Source of the DNA: Cannabis sativa
Lineage: Eukaryota; Streptophyta; Magnoliopsida; Rosales; Cannabaceae
DNA length: 64,000 nucleotides
Reading direction: 5' to 3'
Assembly: GCF_029168945.1 (NCBI RefSeq)
Contig: NC_083610.1
Location: 70,857,580-70,921,579 of the forward strand
Position numbers and translations under genes: made by a program. This document shows positions 1 to 12,092 of the stretch, in pieces; within the stretch, counting starts at the first letter, position 1, and every line of letters starts with the position of its first letter. The notes under the pieces are model-generated. The model did not search any database. It was given only the letters and a program-made list of their open reading frames with translations, and was not told the origin of the DNA.

Positions 1-2340
1 ATTAGTACTGTTTGCAAAGACATTGGAGATAAGTATGTTTTAGAAATGAGTCAGGAGAGGACGATGCCATCATATAGAAAGGAGTGTAGTGTGCTGAATA
101 GAATCCAAAATGAGAAGTTAGAAAGAGACACGATAAAATTACTCGAGGTAATAACTTATGAAGGTATCTTAAACACTAAGAGATAAGCAGAGCATCAACA
201 AATATTAGATTACCGAAGGAAAGTTGTAAACTTTAAACTCAAGGTCATCTACTTGGTGGAGGAGATAATAGAGAAAAATGTGTATGGCTTCGACAGAGAC
301 ATTTTCAAAGGAGAAAGACAAAAAAAGGTCCAGGCACGGCTAACAATTTGGGTACAACATGAATGAGAGACAACTAAGAGGGTGACTACTCGGAATTGAT
401 CACAACTACACAACTAAGAGATTGTGGATGCAGCTTTGTGGCGGGTGTACAACAAACAACTATAGAGAGTAGATCGCAAATTCAAAACTTGAGAAAGAGG
501 AGGAATTAGCATTCAAGGGTGACATCCCTAGATTCCAAATACTCACTGATGCAACAACAATGGTGTGGAGTATAGCTCAATGAGAAAATGTTAGGAAAGC
601 CTCACTTAGAGACAGGAGAAAAGTGAGACACAATTAGGACCAAAGTAACATATATTGAAGAATGTCATGGCATGTCAAGGACTATACAAGTTTTTGATAA
701 GTGTTGGGATTAGAAAATACACTCATGCAACATAAAGGAATTCAAGGCACAACGTAAGCAAAGGATACTACAATCCAATTACGACTTATATTATGGGCAA
801 TAGTATAAGTATGTTGGAGTGTCATCTAATGAGAAACTAAGAGGAAAACTCACAAAGTCCACTGCCGAAAAGAGATGGTGTTTCTAGGCCCTATAGTGCC
901 CGAGAAGAAAATGACTATGGATTTGTCAAAAGCTAAAATTGTTAAGAGCAAAAAAAAAAAAAAAAAGGAAAAATATTAGATATTTTTCTCAATCTAAAAA
1001 GCCAGTAATAGAGATCTTTGGAAGGACTCTCTCAAGCTGACAATTACTAACTTATTGCACACTACTAAGTCTTGTCCAATTGAAAGTGCAAAGTTAGAAG
1101 AAGAAAAAAAAACAAGATAGGTATTGATAATTTGGTGGCGTTTGGATGTAAAATGAGACGCTTGAACAAATTATTGACTTGTGCTTAAAGGTAGTATGGG
1201 AAGTAAGAATAAAAAATTCCTGACTAAGGAATTATAAATAGTGAGTCTCCAGTAATAAATCAAATACAAGTAGGGGTATAGGAGGTATAATAGTGATGGA
1301 CAGAGTAAGGTCTGTTCGGCATAGTTTGCAAATTATATATATAGTATCCTTACCCTGATAACTTGGATGATCAATACATTATGAGATTGGTATGGTTGAC
1401 TTATTGTTAAAAGTCAACAAATAATAAATAGTTGGGCTACGATAAGCTATGGTAGGATTGAACTTATTTTAAAGGGGTTATTAGTGTGCTTTCTATGTTT
1501 TAATACATATATGTTATAGTCTTAAGTAAATAATCAGTATTGGAATGTATGTTTAAGAGATTTGGAAGATTTAGAGGTACAATTAAGAAGTTGAGATATA
1601 CTTTTTTTTTTTTTGGTGAATTAAAGAAGGCTACAATATATATAGGATATGAATATGGCTGGAATAATCAATGCTATGATAAGTATGAAGTTATGTGATA
1701 CCTCAGATGGCTGGTATATTAGAAGAAGAAATCATTGAACATAACTATCAGAATCTATCGGCATTACAGATTTAAACTTCATCACTATATCGATGTAATA
1801 CCAAAGTAGATAAAAGTTAGTATAGAAAACTAGCTAATCTCATAATTAAGTCAACTTGATTGAAGGGGGTAATGGAGGACCAAGCACCATAAGAGAGATT
1901 AGCAAAGAAAATACAATAGAGTGATACAAAAATCAGACAACAAAAGGATCCATAGACGATTATCTTGGAAAATGGGAAGTCATGACAAGTGCAACGAATG
2001 CATGGATAAAGGAAATTAAGAAGTGAACGTTAGACAAAAAGGTGGTCGGATAGATAGTTAAATATTTATACATAGAAGACCTTTTAAAGAGATTCCATGT
2101 TTATTTCCAAGTGCCATGGAAAAAGTATCTATCGATGAGTAACAACTATGAAACTGCAAGAATGACACCATAGCTTTACAGTGTAAAAAAAAAAAAAAAA
2201 AGACACAGAGAGAGTAAGACTTTAGTCTGTAATAACATTCAACGAGAGAATGGGAATAATTAAAGAGAAGTTTGCATAAGATCTTTTACCCTACTCTTTG
2301 TGTTTGTTATTTTGTATTGTTTAATGTGTTCTCAAGTGAC

Positions 2341-2500
2341 ATGTAAGGATGTTCATTTAGAGAATAAATACTGTGACTCTAAATGGCATGTAAGGATGCT
2401 CATAGAATAATAAATAATTTCACTCTTAATGGCATGTAAGGATGCTCATAGAAGAATAAATAATTTCACTCTTAATGGCATGTAAGGATGGTCATAAGAG
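2341..2500. repeat. 46-47 bp tandem repeat, about 3.5 copies
   Basis: The phrase GGCATGTAAGGATGCTCATA recurs with starts near 2341, 2388, 2434 and 2480, giving periods of 47, 46 and 46 bp. Copies two and three are nearly identical; the outer ones are more diverged. It sits in the 3' internal region of the Ty3/gypsy relic, upstream of the polypurine tract. It does not encode an open frame. Confidence 0.85.
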
Positions 2501-2784
2501 AAAGAAAAACTTTTCATATATTATGAGCATCTGATTGCAAAACTTATGTATTCAAAGCATGTATATGTAAGTTATTATGATGGAGTATATTTTGGTATTT
2601 AAAGTAATGTATAGAGAAATAATAATACTTAATTAAGTTGTGTATATTTTATGTGTTATGGATTGACCGATAAGACATAGGTTAAATGCATGTTTATTGG
2701 GTCCATATATATATGGTAGATAATGAGGTAATGCAGTAAGTGGTGAAAGACATGACGACTCAACACCCCGAGTGTTGGTAAGTT

Positions 2785-2822
2785 AAATTTCGAGGACGAA
2801 ATTTCTTTTAAGGAGGGTAGAA
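2785..2822 (+). other. polypurine-tract region of the Ty3/gypsy element
   Basis: The sequence AAATTTCGAGGACGAAATTT followed by a purine run ending AAGGAGGGTAGAA lies directly against the TGTAATATCC start of the LTR. This is where plus-strand DNA synthesis would be primed. The block is characteristic of Tekay/Del chromoviruses in dicots. Confidence 0.8.
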
Positions 2823-5653
2823 TGTAATATCCAGATTAAAATAGTATTTAATTTTATTTTTTTTTTTTTGGATATTAATTGAGCGAGGATAATTATCTTG
2901 TTTCTTTGTGTTGTTAGTGAGTTGATATTATTGCTTAGAGTAGTTGTACCAATTTTCTAGAGAGAGTTAAAGTTGTATTAACTACGAAAGTAAAATATTA
3001 TGGTATTTTTACAGAGTAGATAATCGTTTAATTAAAACCCAATATGAAGGTCCATTAGGGTTTTATAATATATTTAGTGAGTTTAATTAATTAATGTTAA
3101 AAATTCGTAGGTTTGGATAAATTCGCAGGATTAAAAACTGTTTTACTAAAATGATCATATCTGGAGTTCTAGAGCTCGGATTAAGGTGATTTCAGTGGCG
3201 TTGGAAAGATAATTTAAAGATCTATAAATTTTGTAGAAATAACTATATCAGAATTCGTAATTTTTCTAGGTCAAAACTAAGCCCCTAAAGTTACGAGATT
3301 GAGAGCTTACAATTTAAATTTAAAAGTTAGATATTTGTTTATTTAATAATTTATCATATTATTATTGTTATTATGTTAATATTATTATTATTCATAAAAA
3401 TAAAGCTAATAAGAGTCAGAATAGTATAGGTTTCATTAACCCTAAAATTATATCGTTCTATTCTTCCCACCTATCTGAGCAAGACTAACCCTAAAAATTT
3501 TCAAGTCATCTTTCCATTACATCCTTAGCCAAATCTATACCACTCTTCACTTTCATCTTTGATCACCATCATCTTATGTCTATCGATCCAAGTAGCTTGA
3601 TGTATTTGAGGTAAGAAACTCTACATTTACTTATTTATTGATCACAATAGGAGAATTTTCGTAGGTCTCCTTTTCTTATTTTTCAGAATGAAACATGTCT
3701 CAGTAAAACTGTCATATCTCTTTAAATACTCATCTGATTCTCGCAATCTTGGTGTCTATAGAAAGCTTATTAAATTTCCTATAATTCTTATGAAGAAAGG
3801 TTTTACTGAATCGAAATTTATCTATGTCAAAAATTAGTATTTTTACGCTGTTTGTTGTAAATCGTTTTTCATATTTTCTATATAAGTTGTTTCAGTAAAA
3901 TCCGAATATCTCTCTGAATAATGATCCGATTCTAGCAATCTTGGTACTGTTGAAGAGATAATTAAATTTTCCAAATGTTTTATGAAGAAACCATTCACTA
4001 ATTATTGATTATTCTAAGTCAAAATTATTGTTTTATTGCTGTAGTTCGAAATCCATTTGTTTCAGGATTTCTAGAAAACTGTTTCGGTATAATATCTATA
4101 TCTCTTACGTTATAACTCCGATTTTAAAGATTTTAGTGTCATTAGAAAGGGAATTTGATTTTCTAAAACTTTTATGAAGAGAGTATTCTCTGATTTGGAA
4201 TATTTTAGTATCAAAACTTTGTATTTCCGATGTCTCCTGTGATTCGTTACTCCATATTCCTTCTCAGAAATAGTTTCAGTAAAACTATCATAACTCCCTC
4301 AGTTTTAATCCATTTTTAATGATCTATATATCGTTGGAAAGATAATTGAATTTCCTATAATTTTTATGAAGGAAACTTTTACTGAATTCGTGTAGTTATT
4401 GGTCAAAAATAGTATTCTTTCTGCTGTACTGTAAGAGTGTGAATTTTAATGTTAGGGCCTTGACCCATGTGTTATTATAGGTAGTAGTGACGAGATAACA
4501 ACTCTTAAGCAGCGGGATTTGAGGTAAGGAAATTAGATAGTTTTGTATGTGTTTATCTACATAAATTTAAATTCTTTATGTATTGAAATATGACTTATGA
4601 TTTGTTTTTATGAATATGTATATGGTACTGAGAATGTGTGGTATGGACACAATATGAGTTTGTGAATTGATACATAGATTATGGTTGTATGACTTGTATA
4701 TGTTGTATGCTGTATGTTGTGTATTGTATGTTGTATGGTGTATGGTTTATGTTGTATGTTATATGTTGTATGCTAACGTCTCAGGTAAAGTGAGGGACCA
4801 TGGTGGGGTATGATACGGGATAAGGCCGTTGAATGTAGAGATACCCTACCCTACATTTTACTGAGTCGTGTATGAGATTGTTATGGTGGGTATGATACAG
4901 TGATGTTACTGTTGAATATAGAGATACCCTATCCTATAACAATGGTAGGGCTGCATAGGCCCATGTTATTATATGGGCAGATTAGGCCCAGGATATTGTA
5001 GGGTCAGGCTAGGCCCGGGTTATGTAAGTAATGGCTATGATATGCCAATGTTGTGATAATGTTATTATTATCTATAGTATTGATATGATTATGTTATGAG
5101 TAGGATATTGGAGTTATGATCTCTGTATATGTGTACGGTGTGAACAAATAGTATAGACTTGTATGATAAAGGTTTCCATATGTACAGTTATTTGGTTATA
5201 GTTATAAAAGAGCATGTATGATGTTGCTAAAACTTAATAAATACATTAATGGTATGTGTGATATTATATGGTATTGTTTGATAAGCATTTCCTTACTGAG
5301 CTTTTAGCTCACCCCCCTTACTTTCCCCCTACAGGTATTAGACAGGGAAGTATGTATAGTGAGCAGGGTCGCCTGTACGTATACTGTGAGCGGCTACGAG
5401 CGGACAAACGATCTAGAACGCCAGTGGTGCCTTAGTTTTATTTTAAGCAGTTGATAAATCTAACACAGTGGAAATGCATTATTTAAAATCATTTACTTAT
5501 GGTATCTTGTTTTACAAATGAAGGATCCTTCTCTGTTGCATTTTGATTTTTTTTAAAATCCACTGTTGTATTTAAATTATTTTTTTTTATCTTTTCAAAT
5601 TATGCATGAAAATAGTATTTTTGTAAAATAAGGCAAAATATCGGGGCGTTACA
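2823..5653 (+). mobile_element. 3' LTR of a Tekay-like Ty3/gypsy retrotransposon (2,831 bp)
   Basis: The LTR begins TGTAATATCC right after the polypurine tract and ends GGGGCGTTACA at 5653, the TG...CA ends typical of long chromovirus LTRs. It contains four tandem 192-bp modules (3701-4468) and, near 4797-4950, a twice-repeated segment built around GTATGATACGG and GAGATACCCTA. A run of ATGTTGTATG-type short repeats lies at 4695-4770. The partner 5' LTR is outside the window, so age and target duplication cannot be checked here. The base-level left boundary is firm; the right one is inferred from the canonical terminus. Confidence 0.8.
3701..4468. repeat. four tandem 192-bp modules inside the Ty3/gypsy LTR
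   Basis: Modules start at 3701, 3893, 4085 and 4277, exactly 192 bp apart, each opening with CAGTAAAACT or a close variant. Inside each come TCATATCTC, a variant of TCCGATT, then TTGGAAAGATAATT-like and TTTATGAAGAAA sequences. They have diverged substantially by substitution but kept their period, so the expansion is old. A more degraded related copy appears near 3140-3260. Confidence 0.85.
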
Positions 5654-8564
5654 ATCAAGATAAAAGTATACTTGATTATTTAATAGAATGTGAATTGTAC
5701 AAACTTATTGTACATTTAGAATATTTAAATATCATTACCTAAAGAGAATGAATAGACATGAAATTCTATTTCAAAGAATATAGATTTCACATATATTGGT
5801 AATGCCAGAAGCAAATTAATATATACATATTTTATTATTTCTTGAAATCAATAGTTTCAAACTATTGTTGGTACAGGATATGTATATATATAATTACTAT
5901 ATAATTCAGTTTGCATATTCCCAAAAGTGGATATATAATTACTAATATTTGTTAGGGATCCAATATAATCAAAGTGAAAAAAAATCACAAAATGATTATT
6001 TGAAAAGCTTCCTGAAGAAGTCTTACATACAATTGCTACTTTGAGTAGTAAAATATCTTTGTATGTACCTAGATGTATAACTTTTATCTAGTTATGAAAG
6101 TGATAAGAAATAACTTATATTATGTACTTATTGTACATTTAAATATATAATATATCAAGTCATGATAATTAGACTGATGAATAGTCTATTAATAAATTAG
6201 ACGACTTGTTAAAAAGATACCAGGAAAAATGAATGATATATTATGGTTATATCTATTTGACAATTACAATAACATGATGAAGTTGTCATGTATTTTTTAA
6301 ATTATACACATCATTGAATTGATGATAGTGATTCCTGAAGAAATATAAAGTTTGATAAACATAATAGTGACTCCTGAAGAGTGTATATGTTTTGGAGAAT
6401 AATATAATTATATTATTCGTGTATATAAAAATGAAACTTGTAATGATTATGTTGTAGTGATTTTACATTACCTTATGAAAGTTTCATTGAAATACAAATT
6501 ATAGTGAACCTGAAGTTCATGAATTGAATTATTTTGACATGATCAACCATATACAATAAATTGTCAAAGGATTTGACTAAATTTTGTTGAAGAACCAGAA
6601 GATTCTTCTCATTGTTAATTTATAAGGCCCAAAAGAAGAATGTGCATACATTTGCACATGAAAAATATTTAAATTATATTTTTTTAACAATCTTGAGCCA
6701 TTATTAAATTTTTATTGCATAGTTTCTTATCGATGTAATAAGATTATATGATCATGCATTTACAAAATGTGTAAATTTATGTATTTCTAATTATACACGT
6801 ATGACTCATTCTTAGAAATGAATTAAGTTCATAAGGATTGAACTTGAAACTGAAGTTTATTGAACCTGAAGTTCAATGTCATGTAGTATATATGAGTTTA
6901 AATAAATATTGATTTATTGTGATGTATTGAAATCCCTACAGGTATATTAATATTATTAGATATCACAATTTTTAAAAATTCTCTCGATCAGGGGGAGAGA
7001 AGCAGTTGGGATCGATGATAATTTTTGAAAAATGATCCTTGCACAAAGTATATAAGAACAATATAGTTCAAAATGATATATACCAACTGCAAATCAATAT
7101 TATTCAAAGTTGAGTTAGAATGAGTTGAAAACGCCTGAAGCGTAAATGAACAATATAGAAATTATTAGTAAATGTTCATTTGATTTGCCCTGAAGTTGTT
7201 AAATCTAGAGGTACTCATGAAGATACCTTAATGTTATAAAGTATTGATGATTAAAAATGATAACCGTGATGGAAACGGTACTTGAAGAGACTCCCAAGAG
7301 AAGTTAGACATAACACATTTGATCATAATTGAATCCCTAAAGTGATTCTATATAGGTACCTATAAATGATAAACATATTTAAAAAATATGTAATTTAAAG
7401 AGATCTCTATAAATTATGTCAATATGGGAGGAAATTATCATTTATTGAAATTTTTGTCGACAATAAATATTGAATGTGTGCATATGCAATAAACTAACAT
7501 GAGATAGCAAGGATCATGGTATTAGATTTGTCGAGAATTATCGACATACATTTTGTTTTTGGCCAAAATATTATGACGTAGTCCAGGCAAATTTACTCAC
7601 ATAAAGTGAAGTAAGACTTGTAGGGTGTGCAAATATATATTTCTAATGAGAAATTTGCATATATGTATTTGTACATAATGAATTGTTGTACAAAGTTTGC
7701 ATAGACATGAGATTGATTAAAATAAGGCTTAAATATTGAGAAAATATAATCATGATTTGATTATAGCCTGAAATATATTTTATGAGGATTTATAAGCGTC
7801 ACATAAATGCTGCAACAAAAGGTTATTTATTTGGAGCTCCTAATATAGTGAGAATTTGAAATAAGCCTTATCTAAAAATTCTAGAAGAATTTAATACATG
7901 TCTTAAGTGATATAAATTCAAAGTCACGCGCACTATATGACAAAGATCTTTGTATGAAATAAAGACATGTAAGTAAATTATTATTTGAAAAACACCTATG
8001 GTTGTCTATGCAATATAAATTCGTAAATTATACGTTGTGATAGACTCTTGAAGAGTTTTTGATTAATTGAAGAACAAACTTTTATTTCTTTTGTATATCG
8101 AGAAATATTATATGTATAAAGTTTGTTCATTAGTATTGAAGTCCTGAAGTACTTCATATGTATTAAGAATTATATATATATATATATGATCATTTGATAT
8201 GGAAATTAAGATCATACAACAAGATGGAACAAATATATGGTATTGGAGTACCATCATTGTCACAAATGAAAATTTATAGTACCATTAATGTGTTATGTTC
8301 ATATCTACTTGAAATTTTAAATTTTAGTATGAACAAAGTTGTGTACCCACATGAATGATACAATTAGTTGGATAAAGACTAATGTTCCACGAACCCCTCA
8401 TCTATAATTTAGAAGTCCATACATACTCTGGAAGAGTTATAGAAAATATATGATCAAAGATTATATGATGATATTTTGAAATTGATAACAATAATCTTAT
8501 GAGATATATTATCACCAAAAGAATTATGGATCATATGTGCATGAGGGGGAGACATATTCATGTT

Positions 8565-8740
8565 GCACTCTTTTTCCCTTAGCTCAGGTTTTGTCCCACT
8601 GGGTTTTCCTGGCAAGGTTTTTAACGAGGCAACTTGCAAATAGTTATGAATATGAAATATATATTGTACTCTTTTTCCCTAGCTCAGATTTTGTCCCACT
8701 GGGTTTTTCTAGCAAGGTTTCTAACGAGTCAACTATAAAT
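8565..8740. repeat. 101-bp direct duplication of copia 3' untranslated sequence
   Basis: The phrase CTCTTTTTCCCTTAGCTCAG followed by TTTTGTCCCACTGGGTTTT and a ...CAAGGTTT...AACGAG... stretch appears at about 8565 and again at about 8666. A third, more diverged version lies at 9135-9180, directly before the LTR. This phrase is normal in the 3' untranslated part of plant copia elements. Two copies ahead of the RNase H remnant imply an internal rearrangement or a nested truncated element. Confidence 0.7.
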
Positions 8741-8743
8741 CAT

Positions 8744-9151
8744 GTTAACATACTTGCATTTTATGAAGCAAGTAGAGAATGTGTGGGAGTGAGATCATTG
8801 ACATAGCATATTCGGGAAACATATGGATTGCACTCTATAAAGAAGTATCAACACAAACAGTTCTCTATGAAGATAATACTGCTTGCATCGCTCAACTAAA
8901 ATGAGGGTACATTGAAGGAGATAGAGTTAGAACACATTTCACCAAATTCTTCTTTATACCCCTTTAAGAAAATGCATATTGGTGTTCAACATATTCAATC
9001 AAGTGTCAATCTTGCAAACTTATTCACAAAGTTATTACCAACATCAACATTTGAGAAGACGGCAGACAAGATCGAAATTCGTCGATTAGAAGGTCTCCAC
9101 AAATGCCTAACTGAGGGGGAGTTAGTTTACACTATACTCCTTTTCCTTTGA
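8744..9151 (+). pseudogene. Ty1/copia pol remnant, C-terminal RNase H
   Basis: Pieces of a copia RNase H C-terminus can be read across frame changes. EASRECVGVRSLT (8766-8803) corresponds to the conserved EA-x3-E-C-x-W-L motif with the tryptophan lost. EHISPNSSLYPFKKMHIGVQ and SSVNLANLFTKLLPTSTFEK (8912-9151 frame) match the K-H-I-D/S-x-K-F-F...ADLFTKALP region that ends copia pol. Stops and at least one frame change separate the parts, so no enzyme is made. It lies 50 bp ahead of the LTR, the expected place for the end of pol. Confidence 0.8.
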
Positions 9152-9207
9152 TCAAGTTTTCAGCAAGATTTTTAATAAGGCAGTTATTATGGACATGCAA
9201 GGGGGAG

Positions 9208-9450
9208 TGTTATAAATATTAATAATTATGTGGATGTCCAAATCTTTTATTTATTACCATTAATTGTAATCAACATTCTTCTTTTTCTTAGTTTCCCTTT
9301 TTCTTAGTTTCTTAATATCTCACTCTTGTATTTGTATAAATAGGGGTTCACCCCATTAGAATAAACAACTCAGAAATTCTCATTCACTTTCTCTTTCTCT
9401 CTTCATCTTCTTCTTCTTTCTTCTCATCTACTTTATATTATTTTATAACA
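9208..9450 (+). mobile_element. 3' LTR of the Ty1/copia relic (243 bp)
   Basis: It begins TGTTATAA right after the CAAGGGGGAG purine tract and ends TTATAACA at 9450, so its ends form an 8-bp inverted repeat. A TATAAATAGGGG box sits at 9335-9346, followed by a pyrimidine-rich stretch rich in CTT and CTC, which is the usual order in a short copia LTR (U3, TATA, R). The bases after it, CTAAC, would be the target duplication. The matching 5' LTR is not in the window. Confidence 0.8.
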
Positions 9451-10180
9451 CTAACTTATTTTTAATGTATAAAATCTTTAGTACACTGAGGAAGTTCTCA
9501 ACATCTCTTTTCGAGGTTAATGTTCAAATTTTTGACACTTCAAAATTTTTTTTTAAAAAAAAAAAGAATTTATTTAAATACGTGTAAGATAATATTAGAA
9601 GCCTTAATAGCTTAACGATAGAGAAATGATTCAATCACTATACTAAATTTATGTATATATAATAGGAAAGGTCTACTTATAGTATACTCATGTCTAGTAA
9701 AATTTTCTTAAATATTGGCACAGTTTAAGTATTTTAATCTTAATTTTTTTTCATGATGTTATTAATTATTGTTATAATTTTATAGTGAAAGTCGTGTACA
9801 TTTTTTTTAATATTTCAATGTCAAATATAAAATTTAAATAATTTATTATCTTCTTGCTTCTTTTTATCTGAGTGAAAGAAGCAATTTCAAAATCTAAATT
9901 CAAATGTATAAACTATTAACATTTTTTCAAAAAAAAAAAAAAAAATCATGAGGTTCAATGTAATGAACCCGTCATAAAGAATAATTAGAATTAATTTGCT
10001 TAAATTTTGTCAATTCAAAAATGTATTGTACCATAATCATTTACACAAAAAAAAATTGATGGGGTTAATTGACCCTCTTGCCACTTCGTAGGTCCACTTA
10101 TGGTACAAGTCCACGTGTCCAATAAATACGAGATTGTACTTGTTGTATAGATGAAAAAAAATCATCTAATAACACATGTA
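9451..10180. other. AT-rich spacer, nothing recognised
   Basis: The stretch between the copia relic and the intact copia element holds poly(A) and poly(T) tracts and scattered stops. I see no gene, repeat unit or terminal inverted repeat that I can support. The last five bases before 10186, CTTAA, are the left target duplication of the next element. Confidence 0.6.
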
Positions 10181-10185
10181 CTTAA

Positions 10186-12071
10186 TGTTGGAATTTATTT
10201 TACTAGGATCTTAGATCTACTCACAAGTATGTTGATTAACACCCTAAATATGAACTTTCTAAAACGATGAAATAAACACGTATAAAGTTTAAGAAACCTT
10301 ACATTGGTTGCAGCGGAATAATATGACTCCTTCCGTTCAGATATCTAGCCCTTGATTCCTTTCTGTAGCATAGCATTATCAATATCTGAACCTGGATCTC
10401 TTTCTTTGAATCTTTGATGCTGAAACTCCTTTTGCTGAATGTCTTTCTTCACGATCTTCCTCACTATGATTGAGGTATCACTTGCTGTGTGTGGGCACTA
10501 CTCATACACTAAGGATTTCGAAAATCTCAAGAGGAAGAGAGAGAGAGTGGGTTCGGCCAAAGATAGGGAGAGAGAAGGCTCAGGTTTTTTTGATTCAGAA
10601 AGTGTCAGAAGAAAGTGTAATTTTCCTGAAGCCTTCACTATCTATTTATAGCATTCCACTAGGGTTAGGTTTGAATTATTTGGCATTAAAATAATGAAAA
10701 TAAATTTCCTACAAAAGTGGCTGGCCCTATACTAGTGGATTTGGGCCTCACTTTTTGCAATTTTGCAGTTTTACCTTTTCTGCATCTGATTTTCTCAAAA
10801 ACGTCAATTTTCTAATTTAACCATTTAAATGCCAATTCTAACTATTTAATAACTATAAATAATTATTAAATAATATTGTCATTTATCATATTTATTAATT
10901 GAACCATACAAAGTATCATAATTAACAAATATGCCCCTAAAACTCTTTCTTTACAATTTCGCCCTTACTTAGTGAAAAATTCACAAATAGACATAGTCTA
11001 AATTGAGAATTATAATTGATTAATCAAAACCAATTGCATGAGTCTTACAAGCAATAATATCTCAACTAGTGGGGGGACCATGGGTCTATATAACCGAGCT
11101 TCCAATAAGTAGATCAAGAATTTATTACTAAAATTCACTAACTTATTAATTCTTCGTTGAATCCACGCATAGAACTTAGAATTGCACTCTCAGTATATAG
11201 AATGCTCTATATGTTCCACCATATAGACACATCATTAGTTATCCATTGTTATAATCCTAATTTGATCAATGATCCTCTATATGAATGATCTACACTGTAA
11301 AGGGATTAGATTACCGTTACACCCTACAATGTATTTTATCCTTAAAACACTTGACCCCGTATAAATGATATTTCAGCTTATGTGAAATGAGTACTCCACC
11401 ATTTATGTTCGTTTGGTCAAGCTCGAAGGAGATCATCCTTTGCTTACTATTCGCCAGATAGAAGCTATAGATTCCATGTTTATGCTAGCGCTCCCACTCA
11501 ATTGCACTACCGTGTTCCCAAAATGTACGTATCACCCTGACCTAAAAGTAGGCTTAACTAACAAATCAAAGAACACGAATAGCCTCTCGAGATTGAGCCT
11601 AATCATATCAGGATTAAGATCATTTGATCTAGGATCAACTAGGCGATATTGACTTGAATAGATATTACGGTAAGTTTAATAAATCTAAGTCAAAGTTCAA
11701 TATCGGTCCCTTCCGATGCATACTCCATGCATCCAACCTGAGCTTTACTTTAACCAATGCTCTGGAAAGAACATAGCACTTCTCCAAATGCAAGTAAACT
11801 CTGTTGTAGATTATCATATCAGTAAAACCCTGTGTCTGATCAATCTAGGAAACTTTATTCACATAGTCATGTTTACTTTCCAATGTGTTGACAGCACAAT
11901 AAACAGGATCAAGTATGTGAAAAGGGTTTCAGATGAATTTATATATTATGTACATATAATCATAAAATAAATCATGTGAACCATGCAACATTAAATGTTA
12001 TTTCTGATCTATATTAATAAGTAAATCTGATTATATTGAAATGAGTTTTATTTAGGGCATAAAACCCAATA
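10186..12071 (-). mobile_element. 3' LTR of the minus-strand copia element (1,886 bp)
   Basis: It starts TGTTGGAATTTATTTT and ends ...CATAAAACCCAATA, where its partner ends in CAACA; the terminal C-to-T change here removes the usual CA end. A minus-strand TATAAATA lies at 10643-10650. Short open frames at 10439-10651, 11413-11652 and 11716-11970 recur in the other LTR only because the LTRs are copies; they look like chance frames rather than genes. Confidence 0.9.
10643..10650 (-). promoter_or_regulatory. TATA box in the copia 3' LTR
   Basis: TATAAATA read on the minus strand (TATTTATA on plus), followed by AGATAGTGAAGG in the direction of transcription. It is the same box as in the 5' LTR. 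In this copy it would drive transcription out into the left flank. Confidence 0.5.
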
Positions 12072-12092
12072 AACTCCCACTTGCACTAATAT
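12072..12092 (-). other. polypurine tract of the copia element
   Basis: Read on the minus strand the sequence is GTGCAAGTGGGAGTTT directly before the LTR end TATTGGG. AAGTGGGAG beside the 3' LTR is a usual copia polypurine tract and fixes the element's orientation. Confidence 0.75.

Larger units (their letters stand above)
1..2822 (+). mobile_element. decayed 3' internal region of a Ty3/gypsy retrotransposon
   Basis: This stretch runs into a polypurine-tract block and then a long LTR at 2823, which makes it the 3' internal part of an LTR retrotransposon read on the plus strand. No open frame of 60 codons or more exists here and I could not recognise integrase or chromodomain motifs, so the coding region is either heavily decayed or was replaced by non-coding sequence. 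The AAATTTCGAGGACGAAATTT block just before the LTR is known from chromovirus (Tekay/Del-type) Ty3/gypsy elements. The 5' LTR must lie left of base 1. Assignment to the lineage rests on the terminal sequences only. Confidence 0.6.
5654..9207 (+). mobile_element. decayed internal region of a Ty1/copia retrotransposon
   Basis: The segment ends in a recognisable copia RNase H tail, a purine tract (CAAGGGGGAG) and a short LTR at 9208, so it is the interior of a Ty1/copia element read on the plus strand. Upstream of about 8700 it is AT-rich with stops in every frame; fragments such as ATCAGGGGGAGAGA near 6988 resemble spacer phrases seen in copia relics. No 5' copy of the 9208 LTR is visible in the window. 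Because the Ty3/gypsy LTR ends exactly where this begins, the Ty3 element probably inserted into this older copia copy and pushed its 5' part left of the window. That order is inferred. Confidence 0.6.

Noticed and set aside
2341..2500. CRISPR-like spacing of repeats
   Set aside because: The copies are contiguous tandem units without unique spacers, in a plant retrotransposon.
11413..11970. Two 80-codon frames repeated at 19837-20394, suggesting a conserved small gene pair
   Set aside because: Both lie in LTRs of the same element; identity is explained by LTR duplication, and they oppose the element's direction of transcription.
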